A stretch of 64,000 bases of DNA from DATDAH01 sp963823495 (GTDB lineage Bacteria > Actinomycetota > Acidimicrobiia > Acidimicrobiales > DATDAH01). The notes below the pieces were generated by a model, which searched no databases, was not told the DNA's origin, and saw nothing but the letters and a program-made list of their open reading frames with translations. Within the stretch, counting starts at the first letter, position 1; each line of letters begins with the position of its first letter. Below are positions 45,704 through 53,709 of the stretch, piece after piece. The translations under genes and the position numbers were made by a program. Location of the stretch: NCBI GenBank assembly GCA_963823495.1, contig CAWGLV010000001.1, positions 2,418,001 to 2,482,000 on the forward strand, in the 5' to 3' direction.

Positions 45704-46990
45704 GGCCCGGAGGTGGTTCAGGAAGACGTACACGTCGGGGTCGTACACGTTGGGCACCCGCTCGTAGTCGAGGAAGAGGGCGGCATCGGCGATGTTCCAG
45801 GAGACGTGACCGATGAGGAGCATCGCCCAGAGGGTGGGCGGCGCGGCGATGCGGAGGTACGGAGCCTCCATCGGCTCGTCCCAGTCGACGAACGCCACCT
45901 CCTCGCGGTCGAGGTCGATGCGGGCCCGCGACCGGCCGTCCCGGAGGTCGAGGTAGAACCGGAACGGGGGCCGAAAGCCGGCCCGCTCCTGCTGCTGCCA
46001 CATCCGGGCCCGGGCGTAGCCCAGGAGGCGCTCCAGGCTGACGCCGTCGTCGAGCGCCACCCGCTCGTGGTCGTAGGTGGTCGTCGCCAGGCCGTCGACG
46101 TAGGCCTGACGCTCGTCGTCGCCGTAGCGCCGGTACGGCTCCTCGGGCGTGATGGCGTCGGCGTCGAGGTCGACGGTCTGGCCCGCGTTGAGCAGCAACA
46201 GCCGGTCCTGGAGGCCGGCGTCGACCATGAGGGGTTCCACGGCCCCGGGCTCGGCGGGGTGGGCCACGTACCGGTTGAGGTGACTGCGGCTGCCGGCCAC
46301 GACGTACTGGTCGGCGAAGGGCATCGCCCGTCGGGGTCGGAGCTGCTGCACGCTGTCGACGAATGCCCGCAGGCGGCCGTCCCGGATGCGCTCGACCTCG
46401 GCGGCCTTCTCGTCGTCGGTGAGGTTCAGGTAGCAGGCGGGGTACCCCGAGCCGCCGGCGTAGGGGAGCAGGGCGAGGTCGATCGCGCCGTGGGCCTGCT
46501 GCAGGTACTCGACGGCACCGGGCCAGAGCTGGCAGTCATTGGCGTTGAAGACGGTGGTCCCGTCCCACTCGAGCCAGAGCATCGAGTCGATGGCCGCGCT
46601 CATGGCGTTGGCCGGGTCCGGCTCCACCATGTCCACGACCAGGCCCGGGGCGATCTCGGTGGGCCGGCGGGGAGCGATCAGGTGGATGTCCTTGAACGGG
46701 AACCCGTGGGTCTCGATGAAGCGCAGGACGAAGTTGGGTTCCCGGTCCATGAGGATGAGCTGGGCATCGGGGTTCAGGTGGCGGATGGTCCCCGCCGAAC
46801 AGTGGTCCTCGTGGATGTGGGAGATGTAGACGTAGTCGAAGGAGCCGAGGTCCTCCACGCCGAGCGGGGAGGGCGGGAAGTGGTGCCAGGCGCCGTGGAA
46901 GATCCCCTCGTCCAGCCAGGGGTCGAAGAGCATCCGGCGGCCGTTGCTCTCCAGGATGGCGGTGGCCCCGCCGAGGTTGGTGAGCCTCAC
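45701..46990 (-). CDS. Metallo-beta-lactamase-fold protein in the Pse operon
   Basis: A 429-residue protein. The N-terminal half is an MBL-fold hydrolase: strand LTNLGGATAILESNG, FDPWLDEG, metal-binding HxHxDH at residues 58-63 (SHIHEDHCSAGT), and NANDCQLWPG that may supply another ligand. The C-terminal 200 residues are not recognised. The layout recalls the MBL part of CMP-sialic acid hydroxylase, but no Rieske domain is present. It starts at GTG 46990 overlapping the methyltransferase stop and ends 10 bases before pseI. A glycan-precursor modification role is inferred from the operon. Confidence 0.68.
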   Translation of the reverse strand: MRLTNLGGATAILESNGRRMLFDPWLDEGIFHGAWHHFPPSPLGVEDLGSFDYVYISHIHEDHCSAGTIRHLNPDAQLILMDREPNFVLRFIETHGFPFKDIHLIAPRRPTEIAPGLVVDMVEPDPANAMSAAIDSMLWLEWDGTTVFNANDCQLWPGAVEYLQQAHGAIDLALLPYAGGSGYPACYLNLTDDEKAAEVERIRDGRLRAFVDSVQQLRPRRAMPFADQYVVAGSRSHLNRYVAHPAEPGAVEPLMVDAGLQDRLLLLNAGQTVDLDADAITPEEPYRRYGDDERQAYVDGLATTTYDHERVALDDGVSLERLLGYARARMWQQQERAGFRPPFRFYLDLRDGRSRARIDLDREEVAFVDWDEPMEAPYLRIAAPPTLWAMLLIGHVSWNIADAALFLDYERVPNVYDPDVYVFLNHLRA

Positions 46991-47883
46991 GAGCCCACCG
47001 CCCGGGCGTGCACGACGATGGTGCGCCCGACGCCGGCCTCGGCCAGGGTGCGGTAGAGCCGGCGCAGCGTGTCGCCCCGGCCGACGGCGCGGAGGTTGGT
47101 CTCGAAGGCCACCCGCTTCTGGTGGCAGGCCCGGCCGAGCTCCGGCTCGCTGACGTAGTCCTCGCCCATGAGCAGGAAGAGCTCCAGGGGGAACGTCGCC
47201 TCGCGGACGACCGGCTCGAAGCCGGTGCCCTCGAGGAGGGCGCACAGGGAGCCGACGTCGAAGTAGTTGAGGTGGGCGGGCGGGGCCACCCACCACTCGT
47301 CCAGGCCGTGCAGGTCGACCGCGGCCTGCTGGAGGGCGCTGAAGTCGTTGGGGACCTCGATGACGAGGGCCCCGCCGGCGACGATGACGTCGTCGTGGAT
47401 CTCGGTGAGGGCGGCCACGGGGTCACCCAGGTGCTCCAGGACGTGGAAGAGCGTGACCACGTCGAAACGCTCACCGGCGAAGACGGCCATGTCGTCCATG
47501 CCGGCGACCTCGAGGCGCATGCCCTGCTCGCGGCCGTGGGCCACGGCCTCGGGCGCGGGGTCGAAGCCCGAGCACTTCATGCCCTGGCCCTGGAGATAGA
47601 GCAGGTTCTGGGCCCAGCCGCACCCGATGTCGAGGACGGTCTTGGCCTCGACGGCCTCGTCCAGCGTCTCCTCGATGCCCCGCAGGATGTCCTCGCGGTG
47701 GCCGTCGAGGAAGACCTGGTCCTCCAACTGGACCTTCAACTCGGAGTTGTTGAAGCGCTGGTACTCGCCGGAGTAGAACTCCTCGGCGTAGAAGCGGGTG
47801 ATGTCCTCCCGGCTGGGCGTCGGGGTGACCCGGCCGAAGCCGTAGTCGGGGTGGGGCTCCACCTGGTAGGTGGGCTCGCTCAT
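46987..47883 (-). CDS. Class I SAM-dependent methyltransferase in the Pse operon
   Basis: A 298-residue methyltransferase. Motif I is KTVLDIGCGWAQNLLYLQ, followed by FDPAPEAVAHG, FDVVTLFHVLEHLGDP and VIEVPNDFSALQ. The N-terminal 80 residues (PHPDYGFGRVTPTPSREDIT) are typical of sugar- or lipid-associated members. ATG 47883 overlaps the acetyltransferase stop (ATGA), and its own stop overlaps the MBL-fold start. O- or N-methylation of a nonulosonic acid is plausible but unproven. Confidence 0.75.
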   Translation of the reverse strand: MSEPTYQVEPHPDYGFGRVTPTPSREDITRFYAEEFYSGEYQRFNNSELKVQLEDQVFLDGHREDILRGIEETLDEAVEAKTVLDIGCGWAQNLLYLQGQGMKCSGFDPAPEAVAHGREQGMRLEVAGMDDMAVFAGERFDVVTLFHVLEHLGDPVAALTEIHDDVIVAGGALVIEVPNDFSALQQAAVDLHGLDEWWVAPPAHLNYFDVGSLCALLEGTGFEPVVREATFPLELFLLMGEDYVSEPELGRACHQKRVAFETNLRAVGRGDTLRRLYRTLAEAGVGRTIVVHARAVGS

Positions 47884-48419
47884 GACGGCTCCCTCTCGTG
47901 GTGCTCGGACGCGAAGTCCTCGCGCAGGATCGACAGCAGGTGCATGTCCCAGAACGCGCCCCGCTTGAACATGGCGTGACGGAGGGTCCCCTCGTCGGAG
48001 AACCCGCAGGACCGGAAGAAGGCGTGGGCGTCGTCGTTGTAGGCCACCACCCGGGCACAGACCCGCTCGAGGCCCAGGGTCTCGAAGGCAAAGCACAGCA
48101 TGGCCCGGGTGGCGTCGCCGCCGAGGCCCGAGCCGCGGCGGTTCCGGTCGCCGACGTACAGCCAGAGCTCGGCGGACCGGTAGACCAGGTCGATGTCGAG
48201 CAGGCCGACCACGCCGACGAGATCGCCGTCGGGCTCGGCCCGGATGACCCGGGTCTGGCGGGTGGCGTCGCTCTGGGCCACCTCGAACCAGCGCTCATGC
48301 TGCACGTCCGAGGGCGGGCTCACCGTGCCCACCAGCTCGCGCAGGTCGTCGTCGAGCACCCAGGTCCGCACCTGATCCAGGTGGGCCCGGTCGAGGGGGA
48401 GGAGGGTGCAGGTGCTCAT
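47880..48419 (-). CDS. pseH: GNAT acetyltransferase, likely PseH
   Basis: A 179-residue GNAT enzyme. In this position it would acetylate the 4-amino group of UDP-4-amino-4,6-dideoxy-beta-L-AltNAc. The acetyl-CoA site shows ELWLYVGDRNRRGSGLGGDA, and the C-terminal NDDAHAFFRSCGFSDEGTLR motif is typical. ATG 48419 overlaps the WbqC stop by 4 bases. GNAT sequences alone do not fix the substrate; the operon does. Confidence 0.75.
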   Translation of the reverse strand: MSTCTLLPLDRAHLDQVRTWVLDDDLRELVGTVSPPSDVQHERWFEVAQSDATRQTRVIRAEPDGDLVGVVGLLDIDLVYRSAELWLYVGDRNRRGSGLGGDATRAMLCFAFETLGLERVCARVVAYNDDAHAFFRSCGFSDEGTLRHAMFKRGAFWDMHLLSILREDFASEHHEREPS

Positions 48420-49162
48420 GGCGTGCTCGCCGGCGCGAGCAGGGCGTCGGCCAGGGTCGCCGGTTCGCGGCGGCCGGAGCGCAGCACCTCCGCCGCGGTG
48501 GCGGGGGAGCGCAGGACCAGGTCCAGGGCCGAGCAGTGGGACTGGAAGGGCTCGACGCCCTGGTCGTAGGTGGGATGGTCGTAGCGGTGCACCAGGACCT
48601 CGATGCCGAGGTCGTCGAAGGCGCCGTGGTCGGTCGCCAGGTACTCCAGCGAGCCGGGGGGCGACACGTAGCGGTCCGCGCCGACCGCCCGGGTGAGCGC
48701 CGCCACCAACTCGGTGCGCTGCCCGGGGCAGCCCAACTGGGAGGCCGCGACCACCCTCGGCGCGATGGCGAACCGGTCCGCCAACCAAGCCAGGAGGGGC
48801 ACGGTCAGGTCGACCAGACGCCCGGTGGCGCCCGCGACGATCAGCTCGGCCACTTCGTCGGCGAGGTGCGGTTCGGGGATCTGCCGGTAGCGGTCCGCCA
48901 GGATGTTCACGTGGCGATCGGGGAACCAGCCGCCACCGTCGGAGACCTCCACCTCGGCGATGGCGCCGCGCCGGGAGGCCTTGGTCACCGGCACGGTGAG
49001 CCAGGTCGGCTCGTCGGTGCCGGGCAGGCGGTTGCGGTGCTGCCAGGACTGGTAGGCGAACGGCACCGTGTCCAGGAGCACGAAGGTGTCGACCTGGTCC
49101 ATGAGGTCCAGGTAGCCCAGCCACGGCAGGTAGGTGGGCTGCATCACGGCCGCAGAGGTCAT
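48416..49162 (-). CDS. WbqC-family protein
   Basis: A 248-residue protein of the WbqC family, found in many O-antigen and sialic-acid-like clusters; I cannot name its reaction. Hallmarks are MQPTYLPWLGYLDLMDQVDT, FVLLDTVPFAYQSWQHRNR and LTVPVTKASRRGAI near the N-terminus. Late YDHPTYDQ and FQSHCSALDLV are also conserved. It overlaps pseC upstream and pseH downstream by 4 bases each. Confidence 0.78.
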   Translation of the reverse strand: MTSAAVMQPTYLPWLGYLDLMDQVDTFVLLDTVPFAYQSWQHRNRLPGTDEPTWLTVPVTKASRRGAIAEVEVSDGGGWFPDRHVNILADRYRQIPEPHLADEVAELIVAGATGRLVDLTVPLLAWLADRFAIAPRVVAASQLGCPGQRTELVAALTRAVGADRYVSPPGSLEYLATDHGAFDDLGIEVLVHRYDHPTYDQGVEPFQSHCSALDLVLRSPATAAEVLRSGRREPATLADALLAPASTP

Positions 49163-50238
49163 GGCCCCGCCTCCCGCAGGGCGGTGACCACGGCGTCCTG
49201 CTCGTCCACCGTCAGGTCGTAGAACAGCGGGAGCGACAGCACGTGGGCGTAGAGGGACTCGGTGAGCGGCAGGTCGTCGGGCGTGGTGCCGGCCGCGTAG
49301 GCCGGGTGGTGGTGGATCGGCACGTGGTGGACCTGGACGCCGATGTCCCGGGCGTGGAGGGCGGCCACGACCTCGGCCCGGCGCTCGACCAGGACGGGGT
49401 AGAGGTGGCGGCCGTGCACCGTGCCGGTGGGAGCGCCGGGGGGCAGGACGATGTCGAGGTCGGCCAGCGCCTCGTCGTAGCGCCGAGCCAGTTCCTCCCG
49501 ACGCGCGAGGAAGCGGTCGAGCTTGTGCAGTTGGCTGGTGCCCAGCGCGGCCTGCAGGTCGGTGAGGCGGTAGTTGAAGCCCACCTCGTCGATCCGGGTG
49601 GCCCAGGGGCCCGCCTCGGGCCGGGGGCGCAGGCCGTGGTGGCGAAAGGCCCGCAGGCGCTCGGCCAGGTCGTCGTCGTTGGTGGTGACCGCACCGCCCT
49701 CGCCGGTGGTGATGGCCTTCACCGGGTGGAACGAGAAGCAGGTCAGGTCGCTGCGGGCGCAGTTGCCGACGGGGCCGTCGGGGGTGGTCGCACCCAGCGC
49801 CTGGGCGGCGTCCTCGATGAGGACCCGCGGCCGGCGGTTGAGCGCGCCGAGATCCACGGGGAGCCCGGCGTAGTGCACGGCGACCAGCGCCTCGATGCCG
49901 TCGGGGACCGAGCCCGGGTCCAGGTTCATCGTGGTCGGGTCGACGTCGATGTAGACCGGTGTGGCGCCCACGTAGGCGGCGCAGGCGGCGCTGGCGGCGA
50001 AGGACAGGGCGGAGGTGGCCACGCGGTCGCCCGGGCCGATGCCGCTGACGGCGACGGCGCCGTGGAGGGCCGCGGTGCCACTGGAGAAGGCGACGGCGTG
50101 GCGGGCCTCGACCCGTTCGGCCAGGGCCCGCTCGAAGGCCTCCACGGCCGGGCCGCGGGTGAGCCGGTCGCCCTTGAGGACCTGGACGACGGCGGCGATG
50201 TCGTCGTCGTCGACGGACTGTCGGCCGTAGGGGATCAC
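49159..50238 (-). CDS. pseC: UDP-4-amino-4,6-dideoxy-N-acetyl-beta-L-altrosamine transaminase (PseC)
   Basis: PLP aminotransferase of the DegT/DnrJ/EryC1 family, 359 residues. It installs the 4-amino group on the product of PseB. SSGTAALHGAV binds PLP phosphate, LIEDAAQALGA holds the Asp, and SFHPVKAITTGEGG contains the Schiff-base lysine. GTG 50238 (VIPYGRQSVDDDDIAAVVQV) fits the PseC N-terminus and overlaps the pseB stop by 4 bases. Confidence 0.87.
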   Translation of the reverse strand: MIPYGRQSVDDDDIAAVVQVLKGDRLTRGPAVEAFERALAERVEARHAVAFSSGTAALHGAVAVSGIGPGDRVATSALSFAASAACAAYVGATPVYIDVDPTTMNLDPGSVPDGIEALVAVHYAGLPVDLGALNRRPRVLIEDAAQALGATTPDGPVGNCARSDLTCFSFHPVKAITTGEGGAVTTNDDDLAERLRAFRHHGLRPRPEAGPWATRIDEVGFNYRLTDLQAALGTSQLHKLDRFLARREELARRYDEALADLDIVLPPGAPTGTVHGRHLYPVLVERRAEVVAALHARDIGVQVHHVPIHHHPAYAAGTTPDDLPLTESLYAHVLSLPLFYDLTVDEQDAVVTALREAGP

Positions 50239-51209
50239 GTCGCGGCGACCCGGTCTCGGATCTCCTCGGGCTCCAGCCACCAGTCGTTGGTGTTGCTGGC
50301 GTAGACGAAGTCGTCGTCGAGGGGCTTACCCTCGATCCAGGGGTGGTCCGCGGTCCACCAGGGATGCTCGGGGAGCACGACGTAGTTGTCCTCGGTCTCG
50401 ATGGCGTGGCGGGCCTCGTCGTCGGTGAGCAGGATCTCGTGCAGCTTCTCGCCGGGGCGGATGCCGATCACGTCACGGGGGACACCGGGCGCCATGGCCT
50501 CGGCCAGATCGGTGACACGGGTGGAGGGGATCTTGGGGATGAAGATCTCCCCGCCCTTGGCGTTCTCCATGGCGTAGAGCACCAGGTCGACGGCTTCGGG
50601 CAGGGTGATCCAGAAGCGGGTCATGCGCTCGTCGGTGATGGTGAGCCTCCCGCTCTTGACCTGCTCCTTGAACAGGGGCACGACCGACCCTCGCGAGCCG
50701 ACCACGTTGCCGTAGCGGACACAGGAGAGACGGGTGTCGAAGGACGCGGCGTAGGCATTGCCCTGGATGATGATCTTCTCCTCACAGAGCTTGGTCGCCC
50801 CGTAGAGGTTGACCGGGTTGACCGCCTTGTCGGTGGAGAGGGCCACGACCTGCTTGACCCCGGCGTCGATGGCACAGTCCACGACGTGCTGGGCGCCCAG
50901 CACGTTGGTCTGGACGGCTTCGAAGGGGTTGTACTCACAGGCCGGCACCTGCTTCATGGCCGCGGCGTGCACGATGAGGTCCACGCCCTGGCAGGCCCGA
51001 CCCATCCGGGCCCGGTTCCGGATGTCGCCGAGCATGTAACGGACCTGGCCGTCGCCGAAGCGGGCCCGCATCTCGGACTGCTTCAGCTCGTCGCGGGAGT
51101 ACACGCGGATGGTCGTGTCGGGGTGGTCGGCGAGCATCCGCTCGACGAAGGCGTACCCGAACGAACCGGTGCCCCCGGTGACGAGGACGGTCTGGCCGGA
51201 GAGATCCAT
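50235..51209 (-). CDS. pseB: UDP-GlcNAc 4,6-dehydratase (5-inverting) PseB
   Basis: First enzyme of pseudaminic acid synthesis, 324 residues. It is an extended SDR with TVLVTGGTGSFGYAFVERML, LGDIRNRARM, HAAAMKQVPACEYNPFEAV, VVALSTDKAVNPVNLYGATK (Tyr-Lys pair) and RYGNVVGSRGSVVPLF. The STDKAVNP segment is characteristic of PseB/FlaA1. ATG 51209 is chosen over an upstream in-frame start because homologues begin at about DLSGQTVLVTGG. It leads the nine-gene leftward operon. Confidence 0.9.
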   Translation of the reverse strand: MDLSGQTVLVTGGTGSFGYAFVERMLADHPDTTIRVYSRDELKQSEMRARFGDGQVRYMLGDIRNRARMGRACQGVDLIVHAAAMKQVPACEYNPFEAVQTNVLGAQHVVDCAIDAGVKQVVALSTDKAVNPVNLYGATKLCEEKIIIQGNAYAASFDTRLSCVRYGNVVGSRGSVVPLFKEQVKSGRLTITDERMTRFWITLPEAVDLVLYAMENAKGGEIFIPKIPSTRVTDLAEAMAPGVPRDVIGIRPGEKLHEILLTDDEARHAIETEDNYVVLPEHPWWTADHPWIEGKPLDDDFVYASNTNDWWLEPEEIRDRVAAT

Positions 51210-51304
51210 GCCCGTCCATCGGCCGATCCGCCGCCCTCGGTTAGGCCGAACGACCCATGCCGCCCGAGTTTCTCTCTCCGTGGTGACCCTCACCACCCCC
51301 CGTC

Positions 51305-51348
51305 CGAAATTGCGTCAGTTGGTCACGCCAGGGATGACCGACTCACGC
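51305..51348 (+). repeat. Left terminal repeat (copy A)
   Basis: A 44-base repeat beginning CGAAATTGCGTCAGTTGGTC and ending GACCGACTCACGC. It can fold into a hairpin of about 14 bp with two mismatches. The outer 24 bases are identical to the inverted complement of copy C. Confidence 0.85.
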
Positions 51349-51418
51349 CAGAACGACATGACCCGGTGGCTGTCCCACCCGCTCTCTACGGTGTCCCCGA
51401 CGCTTCCTCCCCCCATCC

Positions 51419-51462
51419 CGAAATTGCGTGACCTGGTCACGCCAGGGATGACCGACTCACGC
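51419..51462 (+). repeat. Internal direct repeat (copy B)
   Basis: Same orientation as copy A, 114 bases further on, with three differences (GACC in place of CAGT after CGAAATTGCGT). It contains a perfect 8-1-8 palindrome GCGTGACC-T-GGTCACGC and ends 19 bases before the nuclease-like gene. Confidence 0.85.
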
Positions 51463-51481
51463 AAGATCGTGGAGGATCGTC

Positions 51482-52423
51482 ATGTCATCGATCGATGCCG
51501 AGGTGGTGGCCATCGCCTGCCGGCAGCACGGCCTCATCGCCCTCAGCCAGCTGATCGAACAGGGTGGCAGCAAGCAGCTGGCGCGACGCCGCGTCGAGTC
51601 CGGCCGCTGGCTCGGCGTCGAGCGGGGGGTCTACCTCATCGCGGGCCACCCGTTCACCTGGGACACCAGAGTGCACGCCCGGTTGCTCGCCTCCGGCGAA
51701 GGAGCCCTCGTCTCCCATCGGGCGGGGGCCGTGTTGTGGGACGTCGAAGGCTTCCGCCCGGGTCGGCCGGAGCTCTCCGTGCCGCGTGGCCACAGGCCGC
51801 GGCATCTCGACGCCCGGATCCACGAGTCGACCGATCTGCACCTCGCGGACCCGGTGCTCCGTCGAGGCATCCCGACGACGGGCCTCGTACGGACCCTGTT
51901 GGACGTCGGCGCCGTGATCACGCCGGCCGCTCTGGAGCACGCCATCGACGCCACGCTCCGCACCACACCCACCGAGTGGCCGGACCTCTACAGCGCCCTG
52001 GTGCTGCACTCCCGGCGGGGAAGGGACGGCTGCGGATTCCTGCGAGCAGTCCTCGACGAACGGTTCGGCGACAGGGTGATCACCGACAGCTGGTTCGAGA
52101 AGGTCGTGCGCCGACTGCTGATCGACGCCGGGTTCCCGGTGCCGGAGTCGCAGTGGAACGTGTACGACGGCCCGCTCTTCCTGGGCGAGCTCGACCTCGC
52201 CTGGCCCGGCCACCGGGTCGGGGTGGAGCTCCAGAGCAAGGCCTTCCACCTGAACCCGACGTCCTTCGAGAAGGATCCACAGAAGCTCAACCGGATCCGC
52301 CTCGTCGGCTGGGACGTCCTCGAGTTCACCTGGGCCTTCTACAAGGACCACCCCGAGCAGCTCCGTGCACAGATCGCTCGGGCCCTGGACCGATCCGGCG
52401 TGAGTTGGTCACGCACCGCGTGA
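51482..52423 (+). CDS. AbiEi-type winged-helix protein with DUF559 (PD-(D/E)XK-like) domain
   Basis: A 313-residue protein. Residues 1-60 resemble the AbiEi N-terminal winged helix (GLIALSQLIEQGGSKQLARR then GVERGVYLIAG). Residues about 195-290 resemble DUF559/Vsr-like nucleases: SWFEKVVRRLLIDAGFPVPE, GELDLAWP with the candidate catalytic Asp, GVELQSKAFH in the ExK/ExD position, and RIRLVGWDVLEFTW. GGAGG at 51471-51475 supports ATG 51482. Its C-terminal SGVSWSRTA and the stop lie within the right repeat. Proteins of this class are abundant in actinobacteria and their function is unknown. It could be an antitoxin, nuclease or element-mobility protein. Confidence 0.7.
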   Translation: MSSIDAEVVAIACRQHGLIALSQLIEQGGSKQLARRRVESGRWLGVERGVYLIAGHPFTWDTRVHARLLASGEGALVSHRAGAVLWDVEGFRPGRPELSVPRGHRPRHLDARIHESTDLHLADPVLRRGIPTTGLVRTLLDVGAVITPAALEHAIDATLRTTPTEWPDLYSALVLHSRRGRDGCGFLRAVLDERFGDRVITDSWFEKVVRRLLIDAGFPVPESQWNVYDGPLFLGELDLAWPGHRVGVELQSKAFHLNPTSFEKDPQKLNRIRLVGWDVLEFTWAFYKDHPEQLRAQIARALDRSGVSWSRTA

Positions 52424-52441
52424 CCAACTGACGCAATTTCG
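52398..52441 (-). repeat. Right terminal repeat (copy C, inverted)
   Basis: The complement of copy A with seven or fewer differences, six of them in the loop. A 12-bp perfect stem (AGTTGGTCACGC at 52403-52414 with its complement at 52418-52429) encloses loop ACC. The last codons and stop of the gene lie inside it. Confidence 0.85.
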
Positions 52442-52461
52442 AGGTGGGGGCGGGGCGGCGG

Positions 52462-53556
52462 TCAGGTGATCTCGAGCATGCGGTCGAGGGCGACCCGGGC
52501 CCATTCGGTGGTGGCGGGGTCCACGGTGATCTGGTTGACGACGCGGCCCTCGACCAGGTTCTCCAGCACCCAGGCCAGGTGGGGGGCGTCGATGCGGAAC
52601 ATGGTCGAGCACGGGCAGACCAGGGGGTCCAGGGAGAGCACCGTCTTGTCCGGGGTCTCGGCGTTCAGGCGGTTGACCAGGTGGATCTCGGTGCCGACGC
52701 CGATGAACGAGCCCGGGGGCGCCTCACCGACGGTGCGGATGATGCCCTCGGTGGAGCCGACGACGTCGGCCATCGCCACCGTCTCGTGGGCGCACTCGGG
52801 GTGGACGACGACGATGCCACCGGGGTGCTCGGCGCGGAAGGCGTCGATGTGCTCGGGGCGGAACCGCTGGTGGACCGAGCAGTGCCCCTTCCAGAGCAGG
52901 AAGCGGGCCTCCTTGGCGTCGGCCTCGGTCAGGCCCCCCGTGTCCTTGCGGGGGTTCCAGACCCGCATGTCGGACTCGTCGTAACCCATGTCGTAGCCGG
53001 TGTTGCGCCCGAGGTGCTGGTCGGGGAAGAACAGGGTCTTGTCGCCCCGATCGAAGGCCCAGTCGAGCACGGCCCGGGCGTTGGACGACGTGCACACGGC
53101 GCCGCCGTGCTCGCCCACGAACGCCTTCAGGGCGGCCGAGGAGTTCATGTAGGTGACGGGCACGACCCGGTCGATGTCGATCATCCGGCTCAGGTCCTCC
53201 CAGGCCTCCTCGACCTGGTCCAGGTCGGCCATGTCCGCCATCGAGCAGCCCGCGTTGAGATCGGGCAGGATCACGGCCTGGTCGTCGCTGGTCAGGATGT
53301 CGGCCGACTCGGCCATGAAGTGCACGCCGCAGAACACGATGTAGGCGGCGTCGGGTCGCCCCTTGGCCAACTGGGCCAGTTTGAAGGAGTCGCCCCGGGC
53401 GTCGGCCCAGACCATCACCTCGTCGCGCTGGTAGTGGTGGCCGAGGATGAACACCTTCGACCCGAGCTCGGCCTTGGCCACCCGGATCCGTTCCGCGAGG
53501 ACCTCGTCCTCTGCGTCTCGATAGCGCTCGGGTAGGGGGGCTTGGAGTCGCAGCAT
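52462..53556 (-). CDS. nadA: Quinolinate synthase A
   Basis: Iron-sulfur enzyme of NAD synthesis, 364 residues, that condenses iminoaspartate with dihydroxyacetone phosphate. It has AYIVFCGVHFMAESADIL, GCSMADMA, VCTSSNARAVL and C-terminal PLVCPCSTMFRIDAPHL. Cys in FCGVHF and CPCSTM fit the cluster ligands. ATG 53556 has GGAGGA at a good distance. nadB and nadC are not next to it. It ends 20 bases from the right repeat of the cassette. Confidence 0.92.
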   Translation of the reverse strand: MLRLQAPLPERYRDAEDEVLAERIRVAKAELGSKVFILGHHYQRDEVMVWADARGDSFKLAQLAKGRPDAAYIVFCGVHFMAESADILTSDDQAVILPDLNAGCSMADMADLDQVEEAWEDLSRMIDIDRVVPVTYMNSSAALKAFVGEHGGAVCTSSNARAVLDWAFDRGDKTLFFPDQHLGRNTGYDMGYDESDMRVWNPRKDTGGLTEADAKEARFLLWKGHCSVHQRFRPEHIDAFRAEHPGGIVVVHPECAHETVAMADVVGSTEGIIRTVGEAPPGSFIGVGTEIHLVNRLNAETPDKTVLSLDPLVCPCSTMFRIDAPHLAWVLENLVEGRVVNQITVDPATTEWARVALDRMLEIT

Positions 53557-53676
53557 TGGTTCGGTCCTCCTGTGAGGGGGCTCCGATTGACGAGCGGTGG
53601 GGGCAGTCCGGACGCCACGCCACGGGGATGTCGCTCTCAGAGCCGATATGTCACCGGATTCCGGACCGGTGGGCGC

Positions 53677-53682
53677 ACTGTA
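53677..53682 (-). promoter_or_regulatory. Candidate -10 box TACAGT upstream of nadA
   Basis: Minus-strand TACAGT about 120 bases before nadA, inside the 153-base gap after the threonine dehydratase gene. No clear -35 box. A palindromic CACCGG...CCGGTG lies just downstream. Weak call. Confidence 0.25.
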
Positions 53683-53709
53683 CAACGCCGGCCTGGGCCG
53701 GATGCTTCC

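Larger units (their letters stand above)
51305..52441 (+). mobile_element. Inverted-repeat-flanked AbiEi-DUF559 cassette (REP-like element)
   Basis: A 1.14-kb unit bounded by 44-base inverted repeats (51305-51348 and 52398-52441), with an extra direct copy at 51419-51462. It carries a single gene. All three repeats are bordered on the CGAAAT side by a C-rich tract. No transposase or integrase is present. It lies between the pseB start and the nadA 3' end without breaking either gene. Whether it moves is unknown; the bounded structure is directly visible. Confidence 0.6.

Noticed and set aside
51305..51462. Two direct repeats considered as a CRISPR fragment
   Set aside because: Only two direct copies with a 70-base gap, a third copy is inverted, and no cas genes are present.
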